From assembly GCA_963966185.1 (NCBI GenBank), contig CAWZYM010000232.1, positions 323,501-387,500 on the forward strand: DNA of 64,000 bases. Reading direction: 5' to 3'. How positions within the stretch are numbered: the stretch's first letter is position 1; each line of letters starts with the position of its first letter. The stretch is from Rhabditoides inermis (Eukaryota; Nematoda; Chromadorea; Rhabditida; Rhabditidae). A program made the translations under genes and the position numbers. The notes below the pieces were generated by a model, which saw only the letters and a program-made list of their open reading frames with translations, was not told the origin of the DNA and did not search any database. Shown in pieces: positions 13,301 to 24,391 of this stretch.

Positions 13301-16300
13301 ACGTTTTATTGTTCATGAAAGGTACGCGCGTGGCGTTACCTTCCACATTCTAATTATTCTACAAAGTTTTAGTGTTCATGAAAGGTACGCGCGTGGCGTT
13401 ACCTTCCACATCCTAATTATTCTACAAAGTTTTAGTGTTCATGAAAGGTACGCGCGTGGCGTTACCTTCCACATCCTAATTATTCTACAAAGTTTTAATG
13501 TTCATGAAAAGTACGCGCGTGGCGTTACCTTCCACATCCTGATTATTCTACAAAGTTTTAGTGTTGATGAAAGGTACGCGCGTGGCGTTACCTTCCAGAT
13601 GTGTTCATGAAAGGTACGCGCGTGGCGTTACCTTCCACATCCTAATTATTCTACAAAGTTTTAATGTTCATGAAAGGTATGCGCGTGGCGTTACCTTCCA
13701 CATTCTAATCATTCTACAAAGTTTTAGTGTTCCTGAAAGGTACGCGCGTGGCGTTACCTTCCAGATTCTAATTACTCTACAAAGTTTTAGTGTTGATGAA
13801 AGGTACGCGCGTGGCGTTACCTTTCACATTCTAATTATTCTACAAAGTTTTAGTGTTGATGAAAGGTACGCGCGTGGCGTTACCTTCCACATTCTAATTA
13901 TTCTACAAAGTTTTAGTGTTCGTGAAAGGTACGCGCATGGCGTTACCTTCTACATTCTAAGTATTCTACAAAGTTTTAGTGTTCATGAAAGGTACGCGCG
14001 TGGCGTTACCTTCCACATTCTAATTATTCTACAAAGTTTTAGTGTTCATGAAAGGTACGCGCGTGGCGTTACCTTCCACATTCTAATTATTCTACAAAGT
14101 TTTAGTGTTCATGAAAGGTACGCGCGTGGCGTTACCTTCCACATCCTAATTATTCTACAAAGTTTTAGTGTTCATGAAAGGTACGCGCGTGGCGTTACCT
14201 TCCACATCCTAATTATTCTACAAAGTTTTAGTGTTCATGAAAGGTACGCGCGTGGTGTTACCTTCCACATCCTAATTATTCTACAAAGTTTTAGTGTTCA
14301 TGAAAGGTACGCGCGTGGCGTTACCTTCCACATCCTAATTATTCTACAAAGTTTTAATGTTCATGAAAAGTACGCGCGTGGCGTTACCTTCCACATTCTA
14401 ATTATTCTACAAAGTTTTAGTGTTCATGAAAGGTACGCGCGTGGCGTTACCTTCCACATCCTAATCATCTGATAACGTTTTATTGTTAATGAAAGGTACG
14501 CGCGTGGCGTTGCCTTCCATATCCTAATTATTCTACAAAGTTTTAGTGTTCGTGAAAGGTACGCGCGTGGCGTTACCTTCCAGATGTGTTCATGAAAGGT
14601 ACGCGCGTGGCGTTACCTTCCACATCCTAATTATTCTACAAAGTTTTAATGTTCATGAAAGGTATGCGCGTGGCGTTACCTTCCACATTCTAATCATTCT
14701 ACAAAGTTTTAGTGTTCCTGAAAGGTACGCGCGTGGCGTTACCTTCCAGATTCTAATTACTCTACAAAGTTTAGTGTTGATGAAAGGTACGCGCGTGGCG
14801 TTACCTTTCACATTCTAATTATTCTACAAAGTTTTAGTGTTGATGAAAGGTACGCGCGTGGCGTTACCTTCCACATCCTAATTATTCTACAAAGTTTTAG
14901 TGTTCATTAAAGGTACGCGCGTGGCGTAACCTTCCACATTCTAATTATTCTACAAAGTTTTAGTGTTCATGAAAGGTACGCGCGTGGCGTTACCTTCCAC
15001 ATCCTAATCATCTGATAACGTTTTATTGTTCATGAAAGGTACGCGCGTGGCGTAACCTTCCACATTCTAATTATTCTACAAAGTTTTAGTGTTCATGAAA
15101 GGTACGCGCGTGGCGTTACCTTCCACATCCTAATCATCTGATAACGTTTTATTGTTCATGAAAGGTACGCGCGTGGCGTTACCTTCCACATTCTAAGTAT
15201 TCTACAAAGTTTTAGTGTTCATGAAAGGTACGCGCGTGGCGTTACCTTCCACATTCGAATTATTCTACAAAGTTTTAGTGTTCATGAAAGGTACGCGCGT
15301 GGCGTCACCTTCCACATTCTAATTATTCTACAAAGTTTTAGTGTTCATGAAAGGTATGCGCGTGGCGTTACCTTCCACATTCTAGTTATTCTACAAAGTT
15401 TTAGTGTTTATGAAAGGTACGCGCGTGGCGTTACCTTCCACATTCTAATTAATCTACAAAGTTTTAGTGTTCATGAAAGGTACGCGCGTGGCGTTACCTT
15501 CCACATTCTAATTATTCTACAAAGTTTTAGTGTTCATGAAAGGTACGCGCGTGGCGTTACCTTCCACATTCTAAGTATTCTACAAAGTTTTAGTGTTAAT
15601 GAAAAGTACGCGCGTGGCGTTACCTTCCACATTCTAATTATTCTACAAAGTTTTAGTGTTCATGAAAAGTACGCGCGTGGCGTTACCTTCCACATTCTAA
15701 TTATTCTACAAAGTTTTAGTGTTCATGAAAGGTACGCGCGTGGCGTCACCTTCCACATTCTAATTATTCTACAAAGTTTTAGAGTTCATGAAAGGTACGC
15801 TCGTGGCGTTACCTTCCACATTCTAATTATTCTACAAAGTTTTAGAGTTCATGAAAGGTACGCTCGTGGCGTTACCTTCCACATTCTAATTATTCTACAA
15901 AGTTTTAGTGTTCATGAAAGGTACGCGCGTGGCGTTACCTTCCACATTCTAGTTATTCTACAAAGTTTTAATGTTCATGAAAGGTACGCGCGTGGCGTTA
16001 CCTTCCACATTCTAATTAATCTACAAAGTTTTAGTGTTCATGAAAGGTACGCGCGTGGCGTTACCTTCCACATTCTAATTATTCTACAAAGTTTTAGTGT
16101 TCATGAAAGGTACGCGCGTGGCGTTACCTTCCACATTTTAAGTATTCTACAAAATTTTAGTGTTAATGAAAAGTACGCGCGTGGCGTTACCTTCCACATT
16201 CTACTTATTCTACAAAGTTTTAGTGTTCATGAAAAGTACGCGCGTGGCGTTACCTTCCACATTCTAATTATTCTACAAAGTTTTAGTGTTCATGAAAGGT

Positions 16301-17540
16301 ACGCGCGTGGCGTTACCTTCCACATTCTAATTATTCTACAAAGTTTTAGTGTTCATGAAAGGTACGCGCGTGGCGTTACCTTCCACATTCTAGTTATTCT
16401 ACAAAGTTTTAATGTTCATGAAAGGTACGCGCGTGGCGTTACCTTCCACATTCTAATTATTCTACAAAGTTTTAGTGTTCATGAAAAGTACGCGCGTGGC
16501 GTTACCTTCCACATTCTAATTATTCTACAAAGTTTTAGAGTTCATGAAAGGTACGCGCGTGGCGTTACCTTCCACATTCTAAGTAGTCTACAAAGTTTCA
16601 GTGTTCATGAAAGGTACGCGCGTGGCGTTACCTTTCCCATTCTAATTATTCTACAAAGTTTTAGTGTTCATGAAAGGTACGCGCGTGGCGTTACCTTTCA
16701 CATCTTAATCATCTAATAACGTTTTATTGTTCATGAAAGGTGCGCGCGTGGCGTTACCTTCCACATCCTAATTATTCTACAAAGTTTTAGTGTTCATGAA
16801 AGGTACGCGCGTGGCGTTATCTTCCACATCCTGATTATTCTACAAAGTTTTAGTGTTCATGAAAGGTACGCGCGTGGCGTTACCTTCCACATTCTAATTA
16901 TTCTACAAAGTTTCAGTGTTCATGAAAGGTACGCGCGTGGCGTTACCTTCCGCATCCTGATTATTCTACAAAGTTTTAGTGTTCATGAAAGGTACGCGCG
17001 TGGCGTTACCTTTCACATTCTAATTATTCCACAAAGTTTTAGTGTTCATGAAAGGTACGCGCGTGGCGTTACCTTCCACATTCTAATTATTCTACAATGT
17101 TTTAGTGTTGATGAAAGGTACGCGCGTGGCGTTACCTTCCACATTCTAATTATTCTACAAAGTTTTAGTGTTCATGAAAGGTACGCGCGTGGCGTTACCT
17201 TCCACATCCTAATCATCTAATAACGTTTTAGTGTTCATGAAAGGTACGCTCGTGGCGTTACCTTCCACATTCTAAGTATTCTACAAAGTTTTAGTGTTCA
17301 TGAAAAGTACGCGCGTGGCGTTACCTTCCACATTCTAATTATTCTACAAAGTTTTAGTGTTCATGAAAGGTACGCGCGTGGCGTTATCTTCCACATCCTA
17401 ATTATTCTACATAGTTTTAGTGTTCATGAAAAGTACGCGCGTGGCGTTACCTTCCACATCCTAATTATTCTACAAAGTTTTAGTGTTCATGAAAGGTACG
17501 CGCGTGGCGTTACCTTCCACATCTTAATCATCTAGTAGAA
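7308..17540. repeat. 63-bp satellite array, main block
   Basis: About 160 monomers of the same satellite. The monomer is 63 bp, a multiple of three, so one plus-strand frame reads a 21-residue unit (HERYARGVTFHILI...). It stays open across runs of the ATTATTCTAC class and is closed by TGATAA in the ATCATCTGATAACG class. The longest such frame, 13561-14472, has 303 codons. I treat it as a by-product of monomer length, not as a gene. The block stops at 17540, where the fibronectin-III gene begins, with the same junction sequence as at 3925. Confidence 0.97.
9545..17209. repeat. Higher-order repeat within satellite, 4174-bp displacement
   Basis: Rare variant monomers recur exactly 4174 bp apart: GCATGGCG at 9761 and 13935, TCGAATTATT at 11081 and 15255, CAATGTTTTA at 12921 and 17095. 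About 3.5 kb (9545-13035) is therefore repeated at 13719-17209. The intervening 0.7 kb matches other offsets, such as ACCTGCC at 9141 and 13149 (4008 bp). A further offset of 2055 bp relates 8317-8589 to 10372-10644. Confidence 0.85.
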
Positions 17541-18484
17541 TTTTGTTTTTCAACAAACAACGTCAAGGAAATACAATTACCCCTGCCCTGTACTTCGAAC
17601 ACATCCACCTCCTCAGCATCCATCCATTCCAGAGTGGCAGAGTGCGCATCGAAGGCGGAGACCTTTGTTGACGCCTCCCGCAAAGATGATGAAACCAGTG
17701 AAATTACCGTAGTGCACACAATCTTTGGCGATATCAACATGATTTTTAGTGGACGGTTTGGTAGCCGTATAAGATGGGTCCACATTAAATGGATGGCGAC
17801 ACTCAATCCGCACTCGAATGCGCACTCTCCGTATCTCGCTTCAAATTCAATCAAACTCAATACAACTTTCTATAACTCTATCAAATAGAGATGTGAATGC
17901 AATGTAATAGTGAAAATCACTTCGAAATTAGGAAAAGTGCTTCGTCCAAGAATAGTCGTTTTTGAGCATTCCAGCGCGCGGGGACATCCATTACAAACGA
18001 GAGGACGCTGGCGCGCCCTCTCTAATGTATAGGTTCAGTGAACAGGTACTTACCGTATCCCTCTCGGATGCACTGATAGATGTCTGCCAGATCGAGTGTG
18101 AGACAGAGAACTGCGTGAGAGGAGAGGGGCGAGGTCTAACCGGCACAGATGCCTGCAAACATGTCAACAATTGAACTGCATACATACGTTTCAGTAAATG
18201 TTGACAAAGTGTTGCCATCGTTGTCTCTAATGGGGCACACAATCTACAATAGTTTGAATGTTTTTAAAACATATGGATAAACTCAATCATCTGATTGAAT
18301 GCAAATGAAACAGAACAGTACATAGTTACAAACAAGATGTTCGAAAAAAAAATATAGACAACACTCACCCAGACAATCCTTGTGGGCCATCTTCCGGAGA
18401 CAGGAGTCGGTGTTGTTGCGACCATCAGCAATGCAGGGAGAGACCTATTGGGAGTAGAGATGAGAAAGATGGAGATAGAGAGAT

Positions 18485-18534
<50 letters not shown>

Positions 18535-19222
18535 GGAGAGAGAGAGAGAGAGAGTCTACCTTTCCACTCGTTCCGGCAGCTGGTGGATGTCGTTGCTGGC
18601 GACAGAGTGGACGTTGGTGGAAGCAATGTTGCGGAAGGAGCGAACAGACACGCCATAGCTGAAACGGACCCTCTATTCCAAATCCTCTCCCTCTCTATCT
18701 CACCCTCTCTATCTCTCTCTCTTTCTCTCTCCCTTTCTCCCTTCCCTCCTCCTTCACTCACCCGTTCCTAGCCGTGGCATAGATGATGTACCGAGTGCCG
18801 ACTCGCAGGTCCGGCAGAGTGATGCATGTGTCAGAAGTGTTCACCTGGAAAAAAGAAGATAGCGAGAGGGGAGAGAGAGAAGGGACCACCCACATGCTCC
18901 CCCACACACCCACAGTTGAACTCGCGCACGCTGATCGTGTTTCCGTTTTCGACGCGAGTCACGAACACCTGAATTATGAAAATAACAATTCAGTTTTTTT
19001 TTAATCTCACCCATGTCTGTCGCTTGTCCCTCGTCGGTGACTCGACAGTGAGACCGAATGAGGAGACGTGGCTGCGGGAGGCTGAGAAAGAGTAGATAGA
19101 GGGGAGAGAGAAAGCGAGAAAGAGAGATATGAAGAGAGAGGTGCCTACCTGCCACGAACACCTTCATCTCGTCATTCGCCATCTCCTCGACGCTGCGACG
19201 ACGTCGGGAAGGCAGGCCACCG
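17541..19222 (-). CDS. Fibronectin type III receptor-like protein with basic cleavage site (partial)
   Basis: Minus-strand exons join in one consistent frame, approximately 19222-19146, 19075-19008, 18968-18893, 18842-18771, 18659-18557, 18440-18366, 18159-18052, a short exon near 18025-18003, 17832-17710, and 17680-17580. They encode a segment with a furin-type site (PSRRRRS), then FnIII strands: ITLPDLRVGTRYIIYATARN, YGVSVRSFRN, VRIRVRIECRHP and VSAFDAHSATLEWMDAEE. A tetrabasic site followed by FnIII repeats recalls the insulin-receptor/DAF-2 beta-chain ectodomain, but I see no transmembrane or kinase exon, so this is only a suggestion. The 3' end runs into satellite. The 5' continuation is unclear: the exon at 19296-19377 is out of phase with the cleavage-site exon by one base. 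An intronic GA tract lies at 18483-18555. Confidence 0.55.
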
Positions 19223-19751
19223 GGCAGCGGGTCAGTGCCTGCGAGGGAGAATCTCTTTCTCTCACTTTCTCTCACCCTCTCTCTCCCCTCCTTACCTCGT
19301 ATCCCTCTCCATCGGAGTTGTCGTCGTCCGAGAGATCTTCAATCTCAGTGAAGTCTCCAGTCAGAAGGGGAATGTCACTGAAAACATACATCGTTCCACA
19401 CATAAATATCCGCATAGCGGTTGTTAATTCTAATAAAGAACAACGACTCTTTGAATTGCTTCAAAACAAGTCTATCGACGGTCGGACAGATAGGGTAAAA
19501 TTACAAGTTTAAGGAAATTCAATAACATGGAAGTTGTGATCATAACCTCATATTTCACAAATCATGTTTTCGTATGAGGAAAACCAACCAACAAAACAAA
19601 AACTCATTTTCACAATACAAAATGTAAGTCTCCGTTTTTAAAAAGTCTCACCCTTCCAACATCCAAAAAGGGGAACGTGGGTATTCAATAGTAGTGAACA
19701 GTGTAGTCCATAACAGGGTAGTCTCTGACAAACAAAACAAGTAAACAAACA

Positions 19752-20220
19752 GAGTCGTACTTGAAGTCGGGGATGCTCTTGCTGGAGATGACGTCTCCGA
19801 GCTGCCTCCTCCTGACCATCACGTACTCGATATGATGCGGTTTTCCGGAACAGTCCGCCTCCAGATAGCGCGCTGGCGAGATCCGTTGCGTCAGCGAGTC
19901 GTAGAACGCATCCTTAGCCTCCTCCTACGCCTCCACCGTCGGCGAGTGCTCTGACACGATGAGAGACGTTGTTGATGGTGTTGATGACGACGTCGGCAGT
20001 CGTGAAGATTGCCCACGCTCACTCCGCACACGCCTGCTGGTGTTGGCGTTGTATAACTTGCGTGTGTCGCCGTTTTCAGCGATGTGCGTCTCATGCAACA
20101 TGGCCACATCCACTCTGTGCCTCTTCAGCTCCCTCGAAAGTAGGCTCATGTCCGATAGGCTCCGTGTCGTTCGGACACTGTAGGATACGTAGCGTGTCCA
20201 GGTTCATCGCGATATCATGG
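19752..20220 (-). mobile_element. LINE endonuclease-domain remnant
   Basis: Reading the minus strand gives broken pieces of a non-LTR retrotransposon apurinic-like endonuclease: LSRELKRHRVDVAMLHETH (the E of the active site is in ETH), then EEAKDAFYDSLTQRI, then HHIEYVMVRRRQLGDVIS, which matches the H-x-IDYV-x-RRR-DL-DV block near the domain end. Parts between these pieces are deleted, and an in-frame TAG precedes EEAKD. It lies in the intron of the CHD7-like fragment. Confidence 0.75.
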
Positions 20221-20393
20221 AGCATGACGATAGCGATTAATAGTGACTGTCCCTCCTCTCCCCTCTCTCTTTCTCCCTCTCTTTCCCTTTCTACTCACCT
20301 CCTCTTCCGGCGGGCCTCTCGCACCTTGTCGCCGCTTCGGAAGCAGCTCTCCATCAACACCATCTTACCGAACTGAAACGAGGTGGTGAAGGA

Positions 20394-20394
<1 letters not shown>

Positions 20395-20446
<52 letters not shown>

Positions 20447-20600
20447 GAGAGAGGAACGGGGAGAGAATAGAAAATAGGAAAGAAAGAGAGAAAGGGAGAA
20501 GAGGAGATGAGAGAGAGGGGAGAAAAAGAGAAGTGAAAGAAGAGAGAAAGGAGACAGAGAGGAGAGATATAAGAGAGAGGAGAGAGAGGAAAGAGATAGA
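20395..20600. repeat. GA-rich intronic tract
   Basis: Pure (GA)n at about 20400-20442 is followed by degenerate purine-only sequence to about 20600, within the intron between two CHD7-like exons. The sense strand of that gene is therefore pyrimidine-rich here. Confidence 0.9.
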
Positions 20601-20992
20601 TGCACTCACCGGCTCGATGAGCCTTCTCCGTGACAGCTTCTCATCGTCCCAGTCCGGGCGAAGCAGCCTCAACTCGCTCACAATCTGTTCCTCCGCCACC
20701 TGCAAACCAAACTAGTCAATCAAACGAAAAAGTGGCAATCAAATACATTTAGTTTCATAGTCAATAATCAACGCCGGCGCATACCCGAAAACATACAAAA
20801 ATACCAGTAGCAAACATCCCACAGAACGGAGCTAACTAATACATAATCTATTCACGCTGTGCTAACTAATACATAATCTATTCACGCTTTCTGTGAACAT
20901 TCCCCTACCTGTATGAGGAACGGGTGGCAGCAGCTCTTCCTTAGCTCCATCACCAAGCGACGGTGCGTTGGTGCTTTTGCACACTTCACGAA

Positions 20993-21373
20993 CTGGAAGC
21001 AACAAAGAGATTGAAGAATCCACTCAACCCAGTGAGATAACGACATCAAAATGGTTCTATATAAAATGGTTCAAAATGGTTCTCAGTTCTATATATGAGC
21101 GTAAAAGATGATCGAGAGTATATCGAGGAAGAAAAAGCTGGCGGAGGATTGCTGATTGCGTGTGAGGGCGAGCCGATCAATGATGACGACTTAGTGCTAT
21201 CGCTAACCAATTGGATCGAGGTCGACACCTCCCCTCTCTCCCAGTGACCTAGTTGCCCGCTATCACTCGGCACTCGCGCACTCTTTCCTTATCGATCTTG
21301 CTTCTCTACAAGGGATTTCTCTCACCCGCCCTTTCTCTCTTCTCTCTATCGATCTTGCCTCTCTACAAAACAA

Positions 21374-21444
<71 letters not shown>

Positions 21445-22129
21445 TTTCGTACGTCTCTCCTTCGAGGTTGAATTGCGAGGTTGGATGCCTACCGTATGTA
21501 CACTCACACTCAGTAAGCGAGTCCTAGAATGAACACAAAAAAGTTCGAAAAATTGAATTTTCCCTCCAGAACACTTTTGTCACAAAATTGTTTCCGTAGT
21601 GTTAGTGTTTCGTAGTGAGTTGAGCGGTGTCAGTTTCTTTTGCTTACCGCGCTCCCGATACCAGGAATCAGCTGGTGATGAGGTGTACTCGTTATGTTTC
21701 ATTATTTAAATGTTGTATTTATCTGTACGTTTTCATGTAAACAATAATGACTAACTGTCGTTTCCACGCGCCGCCGCTTCGTCGCGTAGGAACAAGGTGA
21801 ACCGAAGTGTGGTCTCTCGTCTCTCCCGACTGGCCACACCAACCACCGTCATCTCACCATCCATACCATCACTATCCGATATCCATCCAATGCTCGTTGT
21901 TCCCGCATCATAATCATATCGTCGCCACCCACTCTCATCTCCTTTCCGGTTTGTGTTGTAATAGCTGATTTGGGCGTCGCGCGGGCGGCGCGTGTTTGTG
22001 ATTGTGAAAAGTAGGTTGACCAACTCGAATCGATTCCGCATGTCAACGCGACCAGGTGTGTGTGTGTTTGTATGTGTGTTCAATCGCTGACTCGTGGTTG
22101 TATTTGTGAAACCTACTGGTTGAGGCAAG
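20993..22129. other. Intergenic region upstream of APPL with a long (CT)n run
   Basis: No gene is confidently supported. A 66-bp (CT)n run occupies about 21375-21440. A short tandem duplication (GCTAACTAATACATAATCTATTCACGC-like) lies at about 20833-20890. The stretch probably includes the promoter of the plus-strand APPL gene and possible upstream exons of the minus-strand helicase fragment. A splice-donor-like GGTAAGC on the minus strand near 21645 may mark one such exon, but I could not place it in a protein. Confidence 0.4.
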
Positions 22130-23950
22130 ATGCGCTCGCGTCTTCCCCTCGAGGAGGTACTCGACTCCACACCCCAGGTACCGATAACAGCTTATGCACT
22201 TGCTTTATCATGTTTTCGTTTTCATTATTATATATAGTGAAGTAGTTGTATAGTTGTGATTGCAGCAGCGCTACCTGGTGGACCTGTTCGAGGAGGACTG
22301 CGTTCAGCTGCAGCACACCACCCGCCAGGTGTGTTTGGAAACAGGAGGAGTGTGCATGTTTCACCTTACAGGTGTTGTCTGCGGTGGGTGAGTTCGCGTC
22401 GGCGCAGCGGGCCGCCTCCAATGCGGCCGCCCTCCTCGCAGCAGCACTCGGCACCCTCTCCAAGCAGGTCCGCCTTCCATTCATGTCCCATGCCACTGTC
22501 ACTTCACTGATTCTTCCCTCCCTGCAGAAGTTCCCGTTGGAGGACACGTCAGTGGACATGCCATCCGTGGCGGGTCGTCTGTCTCACTGCGTGGAGGATG
22601 CCGCCTCCTGGATGGACTGCCTCGCACAGCAGGTCGAGACATGCGTACGGTGAGTTACACATCCGTTTTTTTTTTTAACATTTTTTATATCTGTCTTTCT
22701 CACTCATAACCCCTTCCTCCTCCAGCATCCCTATGGCGAAGCTGCACTCCGAGCTGGGCGACCTGAACGCCGATGGCCGGGGAGTGTATGCAGATGCAGA
22801 GGTGAGTTCAGTTTGTTTTTTTGTTAATATTTATTCGTATCTTACCGTCTTCTGCAGGCGTCGATGGACGAGGCGGAGGAGCGTTTCCTGCGCGTCTCCC
22901 GCAAGGAGTCGCCCAAGAAGTACGACGACGTCAACCGAGACGTCTACCACGCAAAGCTACAGTACCACAAGGTGTTGTCTTACTGTATTCTATATTGTAC
23001 TTTACATATTAATTATAACATGTTTGCAGGTAGCTCTGGAGTACTTCTCGCGCCTGAACGCCGTTCAATCGGCGCGCTACACGAAACTCATCGAGCCAGC
23101 CCTTTCACTAGTGTACGCATTCCGGTAAGTTGATGATTGATTGATGTATGATGGTGTACAGATTATTGATAGATTATCGATTGATTATAGTTCGTTCTTC
23201 ACTGCCGGACACGAGGCACTGCGACAGGCCGATCTCACAGAGTTCCTCAGCAAAACACAGCTGCAGATGCAGGAGTGAGTGAGGGAGAGAGAGAAAGAGA
23301 GACGCTGAAGATCACACGAGGAAAATGTGAATGTGGGATCAGCTATCAATACAGTATCTAATCTTTTTTGTCAGAATTGCGCAGTCAGAGAAGGAAGAGT
23401 CCGCCCACTCGACAGAAGTGCTCGCCTCGCTCGCCGCTGTACAGGTATCGATTTATTGATTTGGTGTTTACATTCCTGTTTGTGTCAGCAATCGGAGGCG
23501 TCGATGTACCTGGGCGAGCAGACGGGTCGAGTGACGGGCGCCAGTGAGAGACGGGGCTATCTGCGGTGCAGGAAGTGGGTGAATTACTGTAGTTTGTTGA
23601 ATTACTGTAGTTTGCATACTGCACTTCTCACAAAAAGAAAACCATTCGTCACGGCATTAACTGAATCACGGAATGTACCGAGAAAACAAGGGTGGATCTA
23701 CGTACGCCTTCCTCGTTGCTCGTTTACTCTTTCTCCCTGGATACTGTACCTTCTGATCGCATCGCGCCCTTGCAGCAAGCACATGTTCACCTCGTCGTGG
23801 GACCGCTACTTTGTGTGGACTCAGGGGGCGGAGCTGTGGTGGCAGGCCGACCACTCTCTCGCGGGGGAGATGCTGGTGAGAATCGCTCTCCTTCTCTGCC
23901 TACATTATTTATTCCCTCCTCGCTTTTTCTCCTTACCCTTCTTTCGTTCC

Positions 23951-24002
<52 letters not shown>

Positions 24003-24348
24003 TTCTGTGTTCTCTGTATGTGTACATGTCCCCCTCCAGCTCGACCTGTCCACTTGTGATGTCGCGCGGGCGGAGGAGTGCATGGAGGCAGACCGACGAT
24101 TCGTCATTCTGCTCAACGAGGGAGGGGTACGTATGTCCATCCTTCTTCTAGCACTTTCCGTTCATTTTTCTCTTTGCTGATGAAATGATTTTGTTTTCGC
24201 ATTTGATATGATTTCGTATCTGTAATAATGTTTTTGAGTCGTCTGAGCGTCGTTGGCAGCTGCAGGCTCGGAACGCGCTGGACATGCTGGAGTGGATGGC
24301 CACCATCAATGGACTGGCAGGGGCGGGGGCCAGGGTGAGGGAGGGAGA

Positions 24349-24391
<43 letters not shown>

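Larger units (their letters stand above)
19296..20992 (-). pseudogene. CHD7/kismet-like SNF2 helicase fragment
   Basis: Four minus-strand exons join in phase: 20992-20909, 20699-20610, 20372-20299 and 19377-19296. The first three encode the segment around SNF2 LRK-NHP: RLVMELRKSCCHPFLI, then AEEQIVSEL, then FGKMVLMESCF. This order (MELRKCCNHPYLI, GAEE-I, GK-VLI) is that of CHD6-9/kismet remodellers. The helicase C-terminal motifs that should follow are absent. Instead the frame passes over a LINE fragment in the intron into an acidic exon (TEIEDLSDDDNSDGEGYE). Continuing into the next exon gives a stop after about 26 codons. I infer a truncated or rearranged chd-7-like copy. The exons upstream, beyond 20992, were not identified. 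Confidence 0.6.

Noticed and set aside
13561..14472. 303-codon open frame in the satellite as a protein-coding gene
   Set aside because: It is the in-frame read of a 63-bp monomer, closed wherever the other monomer class occurs, with no splice, promoter or codon-bias support.
1..17540. CRISPR-like repeat-spacer array
   Set aside because: The whole 63-bp unit is repeated with no unique spacers, and the genome is eukaryotic.
21751..22559. Several open frames antisense to APPL exons
   Set aside because: They are shadows of the confirmed BAR-domain exons and upstream sequence.
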